From Streptomyces triticirhizae (GTDB lineage Bacteria; Actinomycetota; Actinomycetes; Streptomycetales; Streptomycetaceae), in the NCBI RefSeq assembly GCF_003696235.1, contig NZ_RFFJ01000023.1, forward strand, positions 1 to 46,000: DNA of 46,000 bases, written 5' to 3'. Below the pieces are notes generated by a model that made no database searches, was not told the DNA's origin, and was given only the letters and a program-made list of their open reading frames with translations. The translations under genes were made by a program, and so were the position numbers. This document shows, piece after piece, positions 1 to 8,484 of this stretch. The stretch's first letter is position 1. Each line of letters opens with the position of its first letter.

Positions 1-73
1 CGCCGCGCAGCGCGATCCGGCCGACCGCCCGGGCGCGGCGGTCGCGCGGTCCCTCGGCCCGCTCGGGAACCAT
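1..73 (-). CDS. trpM: TrpM-like small protein, 5' end only
   Basis: Only the first 24 codons are in the window (ATG at 73, running off the left edge). The visible N-terminus is very rich in Arg (MVPERAEGPRDRRARAVGRI). It starts 6 nt after the trpC stop, so it is translated from the same mRNA. In Streptomyces a short basic protein called TrpM (tryptophan biosynthesis modulator) sits exactly between trpC and trpB. The assignment rests on position and basic composition, not on a full-length match. Confidence 0.6.
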   Translation of the reverse strand, partial: MVPERAEGPRDRRARAVGRIALRG

Positions 74-79
74 GGCGCC

Positions 80-886
80 TCAGCGCCCCTGCCGCAGCGC
101 CGGGTGGGCGCCGGCGGCGACCAGGTCGGCGACGGCGGAGCGCGGGTCGCGCCCGGTGACCAGGGACTCGCCGACGAGCACGGCGTCGGCGCCCTCGTTG
201 GCGTAGGCGATCAGGTCGTGCGGGCCGCGCACCCCGGACTCGGCGACCCGGACGATCCCGCCGGGGATCTCGGGCGCCACCCGCTCGAAGGTGGAGCGGT
301 CCACCTCCAGGGTGCGCAGGTCGCGGGCGTTGACGCCGATGATCCTGGCGCCGGCGTCCACGGCGCGCTCGGCCTCGTCCTCGTCGTGGACCTCGACCAG
401 CGGCGTCAGGCCGATGGACTCGGCGCGCTCCACCAGGGAGACCAGCGCCGGCTGGTCCAGCGCGGCCACGATCAGCAGCACCAGGTCGGCGCCGTGCGCG
501 CGGGCCTCCCACAGCTGGTAGGAGGTGACGATGAAGTCCTTGCGCAGCACCGGGATGTCGACCCGGGCGCGCACCTCGGTGAGGTCGTCGAGCGAGCCGC
601 CGAACCGGCGCCGCTCGGTCAGCACGGAGATCGCGGCGGCGCCGCCCGCCTCGTAGTCGGCGGCCAGCCCGGCCGGGTCGGCGATGGCGGCCAGCGCGCC
701 CTTGGAGGGGCTGGAGCGCTTGACCTCGCAGATGACGGTGACGCTGTCGCCCTTGAGGGCGGCCACCCCGTCCTTCGCCGGCGGGGCCGCGGCGGCGCGC
801 TCCTTGAGCTGGTCCAGGGAGACCCGTGCCTGCCGCTCGGCGAGGTCGACGCGGACTCCCTCGATGATCTCGTCGAGCACACTCAC
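80..886 (-). CDS. trpC: indole-3-glycerol-phosphate synthase TrpC
   Basis: Cytoplasmic TIM-barrel enzyme that closes carboxyphenylamino-deoxyribulose phosphate to indole-3-glycerol phosphate in tryptophan synthesis. It is 268 aa, normal for the family. Visible signatures are [10 protein letters not shown] near the N-terminus, PVLRKDFIV in the middle, and VAESGVRG and VLVGESLV near the C-terminus. The start chosen is GTG at 886, giving [10 protein letters not shown], the usual N-terminus; AAGGGG lies upstream as ribosome site. An in-frame extension to 985 exists but is low-complexity and unlike the family. trpM follows 6 nt after the stop. Confidence 0.96.
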   Translation of the reverse strand: MSVLDEIIEGVRVDLAERQARVSLDQLKERAAAAPPAKDGVAALKGDSVTVICEVKRSSPSKGALAAIADPAGLAADYEAGGAAAISVLTERRRFGGSLDDLTEVRARVDIPVLRKDFIVTSYQLWEARAHGADLVLLIVAALDQPALVSLVERAESIGLTPLVEVHDEDEAERAVDAGARIIGVNARDLRTLEVDRSTFERVAPEIPGGIVRVAESGVRGPHDLIAYANEGADAVLVGESLVTGRDPRSAVADLVAAGAHPALRQGR

Positions 887-906
887 GCGACCGGCCCCTT
901 CCTGTC

Positions 907-937
907 GGTGTGGGGAGGGCAATCCCCACCGATAGTA
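907..937 (-). promoter_or_regulatory. candidate trpC promoter -10 and leader hairpin
   Basis: On the minus strand TACTAT (932-937) is a good actinobacterial -10 hexamer. Immediately after it lies a hairpin, GTGGGGA/TCCCCAC with a six-base loop (arms 923-929 and 910-916), extendable with a bulge to 907-931. It would sit at the very start of the trpC transcript, about 35 nt before the start codon. No convincing -35 is visible. No Trp-rich leader peptide was found, so classic attenuation is not supported. Confidence 0.4.
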
Positions 938-1114
938 TCCGCCTCCGGTCACGCCCTCACCACCCGCCCACCGACACCGCACCAACCTGCGCGGACCCGG
1001 GAAACCCGCAGGTCAGAGCGGTGGCCACAGCGCGGAGGCGGCGGGTCGTGAACGGCGCCGGCCTGGCCGGAAAGCGACGGTGACGCGCGGGGGCCGGCCT
1101 CGCGGGCGGGGCCC

Positions 1115-1528
1115 TCAGGGGATGAGGAACGCGCCGGGCGGCAGGTTGCGCAGCACGGTGAACGCGGCCACCAGCGCGGCGACGGCCCAGCCCAGCCAGG
1201 CGGGGAACGGGAGTTGGGCGGGCAGCCGGCGCCTCGCGCCGGCCAGCGCCGCCGCCAGCCAGACCAGCAGCCCCAGGCCCAGCAGCGCCGCTCCGGCGAC
1301 CACCAGCGCGTTGGCGTGCCAGGCCGTCGCGAACGCGCCGTGCGCCAGCGCGTGGGTGGCGCGCAGGCCGCCGCAGCCCGGGCAGTGCAGGCCCAGCTCG
1401 GTCAGCACCGGGCAGGGCGGGTAACTCCCGGGCACCGTCGGGTCGTTGACCGCGACACAGCCGACCGCCGCGCCCAGCAGGGCGGCGGCGGCCAGAGGGG
1501 TTCCCGCGTCGAGGAGGCGTTGCCGCAT
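1115..1528 (-). CDS. DUF2752 family membrane protein
   Basis: 137 aa with three predicted membrane helices (about 12-28, 75-95 and 110-130). It contains the DUF2752 hallmark: a Pro/Cys segment followed by HCPGCGGLRA (residues about 48-57) and then TRA/THA helices. Function is unknown; the CPGCG motif suggests a metal or redox site facing the membrane. It lies between the HGxxPAAW gene and trpC in the usual Streptomyces order, in the same direction, so it is probably cotranscribed with the trp genes. Confidence 0.85.
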   Translation of the reverse strand: MRQRLLDAGTPLAAAALLGAAVGCVAVNDPTVPGSYPPCPVLTELGLHCPGCGGLRATHALAHGAFATAWHANALVVAGAALLGLGLLVWLAAALAGARRRLPAQLPFPAWLGWAVAALVAAFTVLRNLPPGAFLIP

Positions 1529-1591
1529 GTGACCAGTCTCACGGCCGGGCGGCGGGGTCGCGCCCGGGGATGGGCCGGTCGGCGGCCTCGT

Positions 1592-1894
1592 TCAGCTGGT
1601 GGCGGCGGCCTGCCGCTGCTCGCCGGCGGCCGAGGTGGCGGGCTCGTCGGCCGGACCTGGCTGGGCGGCGATGGCCGGCTTGGCGACGCGCACCGGCGCC
1701 TGCTCCTGGCCCAGACCCATGGCGCGCATCACGCCACCCACCACGGCCGCCAGCAGCAGCACCACGAAGCTGGCCGCGACGCCCCACGGCTGCGCGACCA
1801 GGGTGAAGTAGCTGCCGAGGCCGAACCCGACGAAGGCGATGATCACCGCCGTCCAGGCGGCAGGGGTCTTGCCGTGGTGGTACTGGCCCGCCAT
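1592..1894 (-). CDS. HGxxPAAW family small membrane protein
   Basis: 100 aa. The N-terminus carries HHGKTPAAW, the motif that names this actinobacterial family, followed by two membrane helices (about residues 14-32 and 38-58) and an Ala/Pro/Gln-rich tail. The start is ATG at 1894, with AAGGAGC close upstream; a longer in-frame reading to 1993 lacks family resemblance. Function is unknown. It is a regular member of the trp region between the Trp-associated membrane gene and the DUF2752 gene. Confidence 0.88.
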   Translation of the reverse strand: MAGQYHHGKTPAAWTAVIIAFVGFGLGSYFTLVAQPWGVAASFVVLLLAAVVGGVMRAMGLGQEQAPVRVAKPAIAAQPGPADEPATSAAGEQRQAAATS

Positions 1895-2020
1895 GTGCGC
1901 TCCTTGAGGAAGAGAGGTCCCGGGGCGCTCACCTTCCGCGCCCGCCGTCCATTGTGACAAACCGTTCCCACTGGTGAGGGTGGGGTGCGTCACCCGGGCC
2001 CGGCCGGGGTGAACGGGAGG

Positions 2021-2656
2021 TCAGGTGGGGTCCTCGCCCCGGTCCAGGGCGCGCCAGATGTCCTCGGGCCGGTCGGGCCCGGGGTCCCCGTCCTCGTCCT
2101 CGCCCGCGCGCCGCGTGCCACGCCGGCCGCGCACCTCGCGGCCGCCGCGCTCGTAGCGGCTGGACATCGCCGGCCACTGCCGGCCGTAGCTGAGCGCCAA
2201 CAGGCCGGCGCAGAGCAGCAGCAGGCCGCCCAGCGCGGAGAACCAGGGCCAGCCGGTGTGACTGACCGAGGTCACCGCCACGTCCGAGATGCCCATCACC
2301 TCGGCGGCCGCCCGTTCCAGGGCCTCGGTGTCGCCCGAGCCGAGCAGCGCGGCGCCGATCGCGCCGGCCCCGCTGAGCGCCAGCACGGAGGCCACCACCA
2401 CCCGGCCGGTGCCGCGCACCGCGAACACCGCGACCAGCGCGGCCAGTCCGACCAGCGCCAGCGCGCTCGGCAGCCCGGAGACGGCGCTGCCGCTGGCCGT
2501 CACCGGCAGCTCGGCGCCGCCGCCCTGGGCGTCCCCCTCGCCCCAGGTCTGGCCGGCCGAGATCAGAACGACGGCGGCCCCGGCGGCGCCGCACAGCAGC
2601 GCCACGCCGAGTGCGCGGCGCGACGCCCTGGCGCTGTCGGAGGGGTTTCGGGTCAC
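2021..2656 (-). CDS. Trp-region conserved membrane protein (TIGR02234-like)
   Basis: 211 aa with about four membrane helices (near 16-34, 60-80, 90-110 and 145-165) and a charged C-terminal tail ending in [13 protein letters not shown], a form of the WdaisRGeDPT ending typical of this family. The GTG start overlaps the trpE stop as GTGA, so translation is coupled to trpE. The family occurs almost only beside trp genes in actinobacteria; its biochemical role is not established. Confidence 0.9.
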   Translation of the reverse strand: MTRNPSDSARASRRALGVALLCGAAGAAVVLISAGQTWGEGDAQGGGAELPVTASGSAVSGLPSALALVGLAALVAVFAVRGTGRVVVASVLALSGAGAIGAALLGSGDTEALERAAAEVMGISDVAVTSVSHTGWPWFSALGGLLLLCAGLLALSYGRQWPAMSSRYERGGREVRGRRGTRRAGEDEDGDPGPDRPEDIWRALDRGEDPT

Positions 2657-4206
2657 CCTCCCACGCTACCGCGCAGCCTCCCGGCCGTGGCCACCGCCCT
2701 GAGGACGGCCGCCGCCTTGTTGGCGCACTCGGTGTCCTCGGCGACCGGGTCGGAGTCGGCGACCACCCCGGCGCCCGCCTGGACATGGGCCACGCCGTCG
2801 CGGATCACGGCGGTGCGGATGGCGATCGCGGTGTCCGCGTCGCCGGCGAAGTCGAGGTAGCCGACGCAGCCGCCGTAGACGCCGCGCCGGGTGGGCTCCA
2901 GCTCCTCGATGATCTCCATGGCGCGCGGCTTGGGCGCGCCCGACAGCGTGCCGGCCGGGAAGCAGGCGGTGAGGGTGTCGAACGCGGTGCGGCCCTCGGC
3001 GAGTTGGCCGGTGACGGTGGAGACGATGTGCATCACGTGGCTGTACCGCTCCACCGACATGAAGTCGACGACCTCGACCGTGCCGGGCGCGCAGACCCGG
3101 CCGAGGTCGTTGCGCCCGAGGTCGACCAGCATCAGGTGCTCGGCGCGTTCCTTGGGGTCGGCCAGCAGCTCGGCGCCGAGCGCCGCGTCCTCGCCGGGGG
3201 TGGCGCCGCGCGGCCTGGTCCCGGCGATGGGGTGCAGCAGGGCGCGGCCGTCGGTGACCTTCACCAGCGCCTCGGGGCTTGAGCCGACGACGTCGAAGCC
3301 GCGCTCGCCCTCCGGACCGTCCTGGCCGCTCTCGCCGTCCTGGCCGGCCAGGCGCAGCAGGTACATGTAGGGGCTCGGGTTGGTGGTGCGCAGCACCCGG
3401 TAGACGTCGAGCGCGTCGGCCTCGCAGCGGGTCTCGAACCGCTGGGACGGCACCACCTGGAACGCGTCGCCGGCCCTGATGTACTCCTTGACGGCCTCGA
3501 CCGCGCCCTGGTACCTCTCGCCGCCGAACCGGGCGGTGAACGGCGGGAGTTCGCTGGGCGGCAGCTCCACCGCGCTCGTCGCGACCGGGCGGGACAGATC
3601 GGCGGCCATCCGGTCGAGCCGGGCGACGGCGTCGGCGTGCACCTCGGCCAGCCGCCGGTCGTCGCCGCCGAGCGGCAGGTCGCTGAAGGCGTTGGCGATC
3701 AGCAGCACGGTGCCGTCGCGGTGGTCGAGGACGGCGAGGTCGGAGGCGAGCAGCATGGTCAGCTCGGGCAGCCGCAGGTCGTCGACGGTGTCGTCGCCGA
3801 TGGACTCCAGGCGGCGCACCACGTCGTAGCCGAGGTAGCCGACCAGCCCGCCGGTGAACGGCGGCAGCTCGGGGTCGCGCGGAGTGTGCAGCACACGCAG
3901 CGTCTCCCGCAGCACCGCCAGCGGTTCGCCCTCGGTCGGCACGCCGGCGGGCGGCCGGCCCAGCCAGTGCGCCCGCCCGTCGCGGACGGTGAGGGTGGCG
4001 GCGCTGCGCACGCCGACGAAGGAGTAACGCGACCAGGTGCGGCCGTTCTCCGCCGACTCCAGCAGGAAGGTGCCGGGGCGGCCGGCGGCCAGCTTGCGGT
4101 AGAGCCCGACCGGGGTGTCGCCGTCGGCGAGGAGGCGACGGGTCACGGGGATCACCCGGCGCTCCTTGGCGAGCACCCGGAAGCGGTCGATGTCCTCAGT
4201 CGTCAT
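2653..4206 (-). CDS. trpE: anthranilate synthase component I TrpE
   Basis: 517 aa. With a glutamine amidotransferase partner it converts chorismate to anthranilate, the first committed step of tryptophan synthesis. LLES (48-51) is the Trp feedback-binding motif. The C-terminal chorismate-binding domain shows [21 protein letters not shown] and the GGCVGY strand. The ATG at 4206 gives the usual [13 protein letters not shown]-terminus. The ribosome site is weak. hisI ends only 65 nt upstream and that gap is an 18-bp tandem repeat, so there is little room for a Trp leader peptide. No amidotransferase gene is visible here. Confidence 0.96.
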   Translation of the reverse strand: MTTEDIDRFRVLAKERRVIPVTRRLLADGDTPVGLYRKLAAGRPGTFLLESAENGRTWSRYSFVGVRSAATLTVRDGRAHWLGRPPAGVPTEGEPLAVLRETLRVLHTPRDPELPPFTGGLVGYLGYDVVRRLESIGDDTVDDLRLPELTMLLASDLAVLDHRDGTVLLIANAFSDLPLGGDDRRLAEVHADAVARLDRMAADLSRPVATSAVELPPSELPPFTARFGGERYQGAVEAVKEYIRAGDAFQVVPSQRFETRCEADALDVYRVLRTTNPSPYMYLLRLAGQDGESGQDGPEGERGFDVVGSSPEALVKVTDGRALLHPIAGTRPRGATPGEDAALGAELLADPKERAEHLMLVDLGRNDLGRVCAPGTVEVVDFMSVERYSHVMHIVSTVTGQLAEGRTAFDTLTACFPAGTLSGAPKPRAMEIIEELEPTRRGVYGGCVGYLDFAGDADTAIAIRTAVIRDGVAHVQAGAGVVADSDPVAEDTECANKAAAVLRAVATAGRLRGSVGG

Positions 4207-4219
4207 GCCCGGTGAGCCT

Positions 4220-4287
4220 AGGCGACCCGCGCCGGCCAGGCGACCCGCGCCGACCAGGCGACCCGCGCCGGCTAGGCGACCTGCGCG
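4220..4287. repeat. 18-bp tandem repeat, 3.8 copies, in hisI-trpE gap
   Basis: Three full units (4220-4237, 4238-4255, 4256-4273) of AGGCGACCCGCGCCGGCC with one or two changes each, plus a partial fourth (4274-4287). The partial unit is the last few codons of hisI, so the array looks like tandem copying of the hisI 3' end into the space before trpE. Because 18 is a multiple of three, the array stays open in the trpE frame. Confidence 0.9.
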
Positions 4288-4649
4288 TTCTCCCCCAGCG
4301 GGAGTTGGTCGGCGTCGAAGCAGGTGCGGTCCCCGGTGTGGCAGGCGGCGCCCACCTGGTCGACCCGCACCAGCACGGTGTCGCCGTCGCAGTCCAGGGC
4401 CACCGACTTGACGAGCTGGATGTGGCCGGAGGTGTCGCCCTTGGCCCAGTACTCGCGCCGGCTGCGGCTGTAGTAGGTGCAACGGCCGCTGACCAGGGTG
4501 CGGCGCAGGGCCTCGTCGTCCATCCAGCCGAGCATCAGCACCTCGCCGGTGTCGTACTGCTGGGCGATGGCGGGAAAGAGCCCGTCGGCGTTCCGCTTGA
4601 GCCGCGCGGCGATCCCGGGGTCGAGCCGGGGCGTGGAGGTGCTGGACAT
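4272..4649 (-). CDS. hisI: phosphoribosyl-AMP cyclohydrolase HisI
   Basis: 125 aa, the usual size for a monofunctional HisI, which opens the purine ring of phosphoribosyl-AMP in histidine synthesis. Metal-binding features are present: DCDGD (86-90) and the cysteines C87, C103 and C110 in [11 protein letters not shown]. The [12 protein letters not shown] and [11 protein letters not shown] motifs are intact. The ATG at 4649 is chosen; nine more in-frame codons upstream are not conserved-looking. It precedes trpE on the same strand. Confidence 0.95.
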   Translation of the reverse strand: MSSTSTPRLDPGIAARLKRNADGLFPAIAQQYDTGEVLMLGWMDDEALRRTLVSGRCTYYSRSRREYWAKGDTSGHIQLVKSVALDCDGDTVLVRVDQVGAACHTGDRTCFDADQLPLGENAQVA

Positions 4650-4726
4650 GCCCCCATTCTGCCTCCCGTGACGCACCGCTCGGCGGGGCTGCCGCGCGGT
4701 TACGCTGCGTTGTCAGTGGGAGGTCC

Positions 4727-4738
4727 TACTCTGGGGAC
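4727..4738 (+). promoter_or_regulatory. -10 hexamer for a probably leaderless gene
   Basis: TACTCT (4727-4732) is followed by only six bases before the ATG at 4739, placing the expected transcription start at or next to the A of the start codon. There is a GGGAGG upstream, but it lies before the -10 and would not be transcribed from this promoter. Confidence 0.5.
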
Positions 4739-5374
4739 ATGTCTACCCATGCCAAGCGTGAACGCCTGTTGCTCGCCGACCTGTTGGAGTCCTCCGGGCC
4801 CGAGGCCCCCACCCTGTGCGCGGGGTGGACCACCCGTGACCTCGCCGCGCACCTGGTGGTGCGGGAGCGGCGGGCCGACGCGGCCGGCGGGATCGTCATC
4901 AAGCCGCTGGCCGCCCGGGGCGAGCGGGTGCGCGAGGAGTTCGCCGCCCGCCCCTACGACGAGTTGATCCAGCTGATCAGGACCGGGCCGCCCCGGGTCT
5001 CCCCGTTCGCCCTCAAGCAGGTCGACGAGGCGGCGAACACGGTCGAGTTCTTCGTGCACGGCGAGGACGTGCGCCGGGCCCAGCCGGCGTGGAAGCCGCG
5101 CTCGTTGGACCCGGTCTTCTCCGACGCGCTGTGGCGGCGGCTGGAGTCCTCGGCCCGGATCATGGGCCGCCGCAGCCCGGTCGGGCTGGTGCTGCGCCGG
5201 CCCAACGGGCAGACGGCGGTGGCGCACAAGGGCACCCCGGTGGTGACGGTCACGGGCGAGCCTGGCGAGCTGCTGCTGTTCGCCTTCGGGCGGCAGGACG
5301 CGGCGCGCGTGGAGTACGAGGGGGAGGAGGAGGCGGTGGCCCAGGCCGGGTCCGCCCGGCTGGGGCTGGGCTGA
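4739..5374 (+). CDS. TIGR03085-family metal-binding protein (DinB/MPI fold)
   Basis: 211 aa cytoplasmic protein. The N-terminus TLCAGWTTRDLAAHLVVRE (about 25-43) is the signature of the maleylpyruvate-isomerase/DinB-like four-helix metal-binding domain. Further candidate ligands are His in EFFVHGEDVRRA. The C-terminal part resembles the SCP2-like small domain seen in this family. Function is unproven; thiol-dependent S-transferase activity is the usual guess. It is divergent from hisI and overlaps the NUDIX gene by one base (TGATG), so the two are coupled. Confidence 0.85.
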   Translation: MSTHAKRERLLLADLLESSGPEAPTLCAGWTTRDLAAHLVVRERRADAAGGIVIKPLAARGERVREEFAARPYDELIQLIRTGPPRVSPFALKQVDEAANTVEFFVHGEDVRRAQPAWKPRSLDPVFSDALWRRLESSARIMGRRSPVGLVLRRPNGQTAVAHKGTPVVTVTGEPGELLLFAFGRQDAARVEYEGEEEAVAQAGSARLGLG

Positions 5375-6321
5375 TGGTCGACCCGGCGCCGGAGCTGGCG
5401 GCCGGCGTCACCCTGCCGGTGCCGGAGCCGGGCGAGCGCTGGTGCGTGGGCGCGGTGATCCTGGACGCGGCGGGCCGGGTCTTCGCCCAACGCCGTTCGC
5501 CGAGGCGGCGGTTGTTCCCCGACACCTGGGACCTGGTGGGCGGCCATGTGGAGGAGGGCGAGTCGCTGCTGGGCGCGCTCGCCCGCGAGGTGGCCGAGGA
5601 GACGGGGTGGCGGCTGCGGCGGGTGGTGCGCTCGCTGGGGGTGTGGACATGGGTCGGGGACGACGGGCGCGGCCCGCGTCACGAGGTGGACTTCGTGGTG
5701 GAGGTCGAGGGGGACCTGGGCCGGCCCGCGCTGGAGTGGGAACGGCACCCGGAGTACGGCTGGTTCGGGCCGGCCGAGCTGCACCGGCTCAAGGAGCACA
5801 AGGTCTCCGCCGACCAGCTGGTGTACCGGGTGGCGGCGCGCGCCCTGGGCGCTCCCGAACTGCCGCCGGACACCGAGCTGTTGGCGGCGCTGGCCGGGAT
5901 GGACGCGGCGGGGCGGGCCTGGCTGGCCGGTCCCGGCGGGCTGGACCTCGCGCTGCGACAGGCGCCGCCGGGGCGGCCGGTGCCGCCGGCCGGGCCGCCG
6001 TTCGCGGGCCGGGGGGACGGCACGCGGTACCACCTGTCCGGGGGCGCGGTGGTGGCCGTCGCGGCCGACGGGCGGGCGGCGCTGGTGGCCGACACCCTGG
6101 GGGAGGCCGTGGAGTTGGCGTTGGGGCTGCCCCACTGGTGGCGGCCCGACGGTGGCGCGAGCCCGCCGGGCGAGGCACCGGTCGGGGCGCCGGGCCGGGC
6201 GCCGGTCGGTTGGCTGGGCATCGTGCCGGCGGCGCCGGCGATCCTGCGGGCGCGGCTGGCCGACGCGGTCTCCCGCACGACGCCCGAGCTGGCCGCGGCC
6301 GTGGGCGGACGACCGGGGTGA
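5374..6321 (+). CDS. NUDIX hydrolase with long C-terminal extension
   Basis: 315 aa. The N-terminal half is a NUDIX domain: the box starts at G57 (GHVEEGE) and runs to REVAEETGW (71-79), with all catalytic Glu residues present. It probably hydrolyses a nucleoside-diphosphate-linked compound, substrate unknown. Residues from about 165 to 315 are not part of a normal NUDIX fold: Ala/Gly/Pro-rich, with a short beta-like stretch (YHLSGGAVVAVAADGRAALV). The start is the ATG overlapping the preceding stop. The extension has no recognisable function. Confidence 0.88.
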   Translation: MVDPAPELAAGVTLPVPEPGERWCVGAVILDAAGRVFAQRRSPRRRLFPDTWDLVGGHVEEGESLLGALAREVAEETGWRLRRVVRSLGVWTWVGDDGRGPRHEVDFVVEVEGDLGRPALEWERHPEYGWFGPAELHRLKEHKVSADQLVYRVAARALGAPELPPDTELLAALAGMDAAGRAWLAGPGGLDLALRQAPPGRPVPPAGPPFAGRGDGTRYHLSGGAVVAVAADGRAALVADTLGEAVELALGLPHWWRPDGGASPPGEAPVGAPGRAPVGWLGIVPAAPAILRARLADAVSRTTPELAAAVGGRPG

Positions 6322-6405
6322 GGCGGGCGCGGGGCTGACGCGGGCGGGGGCGCGCGGCAGGCTTCCGGGAGGGTGACGGGCCGTCTTCTCCTCCGTTCCG
6401 ACGGG

Positions 6406-6443
6406 CGGTTGACGCCCCGACCGAGGTCCCGGTTGACGCCCCG
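6406..6443. repeat. 14-bp direct repeat upstream of the PstS-like gene
   Basis: CGGTTGACGCCCCG occurs at 6406-6419 and again at 6430-6443, a 24-bp period. Each copy carries TTGACG, a -35-like hexamer, but neither has a good -10 at the right distance. It could be a regulator half-site pair for the gene starting at 6511. Confidence 0.6.
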
Positions 6444-6510
6444 GTGAACTCCGGCGGAAGGCTTGCCCACCGGCCCGCACACCCACCGTTTTCGGTCATA
6501 CGTTTGCCTG

Positions 6511-8064
6511 GTGGACATCTTCCGGTGGGACGTCACCCTCACCGTCCTCGGTGTGGTGGTCCCCATCTTCGCCGCGCTCTACGAGTTCGTCTTCGTCGGC
6601 CGCAAACGCCTCGGCTACCGCGTGCAGATGGACACCGTCGCCAGCGACGAGGTGCACTCCTCCTACGCCGGCGCGCTCCAACGGCTGGAGCGGGACGGCG
6701 GCGACCCGTTGCTCGACCCCTCGTTCGTGCTGCTGCGCTTCGAGAACAACGGCGCCACCCACATCGACGAGAGCGACTACGCCGTCCTGGACGACGACCG
6801 GGTCGGGATCCGGGTCGTCTTCCCGGGCCGCCGGGTGGCGGGGCTGGTCGTCACCGAGCTGAGCCACGAGTATCTGCGGCCGTCGTTCGAGGGCGACTCG
6901 GGGCTCCACGTCAGGGACGGCGTGATCCAGCTGCCCCGGGTCCCGATGAACCGGGGCACGCACTACAAGGTGCTGGCCGCGCTGGAGCGCGAGGAGGGCG
7001 AAACCCGGGCGCCAGGAACGGAGTTCGCGCCCCCCAGGGTGATCGGCGGCATCAAGGGCGGCGTCGGCTCCGGCGACATCCCCGAGACCAGGAGCCGCAC
7101 CGGCATCTCGCTGCCGACCGTGGCGCTGGTCTGCTTCCTGGTGGTCATCATCGTCACCCAGCTCGGCATCTCGCTCTCTGGCGAGGACGAGAACGCCCCG
7201 CTGGACTGCGCCTCGGGCGAGTTGACCCTCACCGGCTCCACCGCGTTCGCCCCGGTGCTCAACGAGGCCGCCGACTCCTACGAGTCCACCTGCCCCGATG
7301 CCAGGATCACCGTCTCCGCCGGCGGCAGCGCCCAGGGCCTGACCCAACTCGACCGCGCCGGCCGCGAACACCCCGACGGCCACCCGCCGATGCTCGCGTT
7401 CTCCGACGGGCCCAAGGACGCGGGCCATCCCCAACTCCTCCCGCGCCCCATCGCGTTCTCCCTGTTCACCCTGGTGGTCAACGAGGAGGCCGGGGTGCTC
7501 GACCTCACGCCCGAGCAGCTGCGGGCCGTCTTCGACGGCCAGCTCACCAACTGGACCGAGCTGGGCGGCAACGACGTCCCCATCCGGCTGGTCGGCCGGC
7601 ACGACGACTCCGGCACCCGCCGGGTCTTCCAACGCCAGGTGCTCGACGGCGACCGCGAGCCGGCCAGCACCTCGGACAACTGCCGGGACCGCGACCCGGG
7701 CGCCGACGACCCGGTGATCCGCTGCGAACGGGGCTCCACGGACGACCTGTTGGACGCGGTCGCCGCCACGCCGGGCGCCATCGGCTACGCGGAACTGGGC
7801 GCGGCCCTGGACCGCGACGAGCTGCCCCGCGCGCGGATCGCCGGCCACGAGGCGTCCCTGGAGGCGGCCGACCACAGCGCCTACCCGTTCTGGGAGACCG
7901 AACTGGCCTACACCTACGGCGAGTTGCCGGCAGACTCGCTGGCCGCGAGCTTCCTGCGCTACCTCACCAACCAGGTCGGCCAGGACCTCATCCGCGCCCA
8001 CGGCCACCGCCCCTGCGCGGAACTCCAGAACCCGGTCCTGTGCCGACCCCTGACGGACGACTGA
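6511..8064 (+). CDS. membrane protein with PstS-like extracellular binding domain
   Basis: 517 aa. Helix 1 is at about 8-27, followed by RKR; a soluble segment covers 30-200; helix 2 is at about 202-221; then comes a domain (about 238-517) of the phosphate-binding PstS type, with LTGSTAFAPVL, SAGGSAQGL, LTNWTELGG and DDSGTRRVFQ. By the positive-inside rule the middle segment is cytoplasmic and the PstS-like domain is outside. No transporter genes are adjacent, so a sensing role is more likely than uptake; this is inference. The GTG start at 6511 lies six bases after a TACGTT -10-like hexamer (6499-6504), suggesting a leaderless mRNA. No lipobox is seen. Confidence 0.8.
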   Translation: MDIFRWDVTLTVLGVVVPIFAALYEFVFVGRKRLGYRVQMDTVASDEVHSSYAGALQRLERDGGDPLLDPSFVLLRFENNGATHIDESDYAVLDDDRVGIRVVFPGRRVAGLVVTELSHEYLRPSFEGDSGLHVRDGVIQLPRVPMNRGTHYKVLAALEREEGETRAPGTEFAPPRVIGGIKGGVGSGDIPETRSRTGISLPTVALVCFLVVIIVTQLGISLSGEDENAPLDCASGELTLTGSTAFAPVLNEAADSYESTCPDARITVSAGGSAQGLTQLDRAGREHPDGHPPMLAFSDGPKDAGHPQLLPRPIAFSLFTLVVNEEAGVLDLTPEQLRAVFDGQLTNWTELGGNDVPIRLVGRHDDSGTRRVFQRQVLDGDREPASTSDNCRDRDPGADDPVIRCERGSTDDLLDAVAATPGAIGYAELGAALDRDELPRARIAGHEASLEAADHSAYPFWETELAYTYGELPADSLAASFLRYLTNQVGQDLIRAHGHRPCAELQNPVLCRPLTDD

Positions 8065-8235
8065 GTTCGGGTCACGCCCGAGGAAGCGGGACAACGGTGC
8101 ACCGGCGCAGTTCCACCACGGACCGCTCGCTGTCAGCCGCTGTCGCGAGAGAGGGCCAACGCCCGTCATGACCGAAGACAGCGCGGCCGGGTCGACCGTT
8201 CGACGCCTGGGAATCTCACTCGCCGTGGCCCGCGC

Positions 8236-8484
8236 TCACTGCCGGTGCCGTTCGTCGTCCGCTGGAGCGGCGAGTCCGCACAGCTCGGGGCGCTGGCGTT
8301 CCGCCGGGACGGCCGGGGCATCGGCCACCAGGACGAACGACCTGCGGACCGGGACAGGAACGGTGTGCTGTGGTGCCGTTTCGACGAGGCTCCCGGAAGC
8401 GGGGAACCGGTCCCCGGGCGCCAGTTCACCGGAGGTGACTCGGTCCCGCAGCTCGTCGGCGATGCGTCGGGCGCTCTCGGTCAT
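8236..8484 (-). pseudogene. GntR-type regulator remnant
   Basis: The ATG at 8484 has a good ribosome site (GAGGAA). The first 30 or so residues, with ARRIADELRDRVTSGELAPG and then DRFPASG, are the start of a GntR winged-helix domain. The recognition helix that should follow is absent. From about 8400 downward the reading becomes the antisense of another gene fragment and stops at 82 aa. I read this as a truncated GntR gene. An expressed small protein is possible but would lack DNA binding. Confidence 0.55.
8245..8403 (+). pseudogene. remnant of a small Streptomyces hypothetical protein
   Basis: Plus-strand reading gives PFVVRWSGES, then GIGHQDERPADRDRNGVLW and PGSGEP. This pattern (P-[FY]-V-x-x-W-S/T-x-E ... 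DE-P-x-DRD-x-x-GVLW) is one I associate with a family of short actinobacterial proteins of unknown function. Family members normally continue with an RQRRAM segment and cysteines. Here the match ends near 8403, where the GntR fragment begins on the other strand. No ribosome site precedes the GTG at 8245. Confidence 0.4.

Noticed and set aside
104..1051. Long plus-strand open reading opposite trpC
   Set aside because: It is the antisense of a clearly identified trpC; composition is the Gly/Val/Asp pattern typical of high-GC shadow frames.
4207..4271. Trp leader peptide and attenuator before trpE
   Set aside because: The gap is a tandem repeat; no short reading with consecutive Trp codons is present.
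6496..8169. 557-codon minus-strand open reading opposite the PstS-like gene
   Set aside because: Antisense shadow; the plus-strand product shows conserved binding-domain motifs, this one none.
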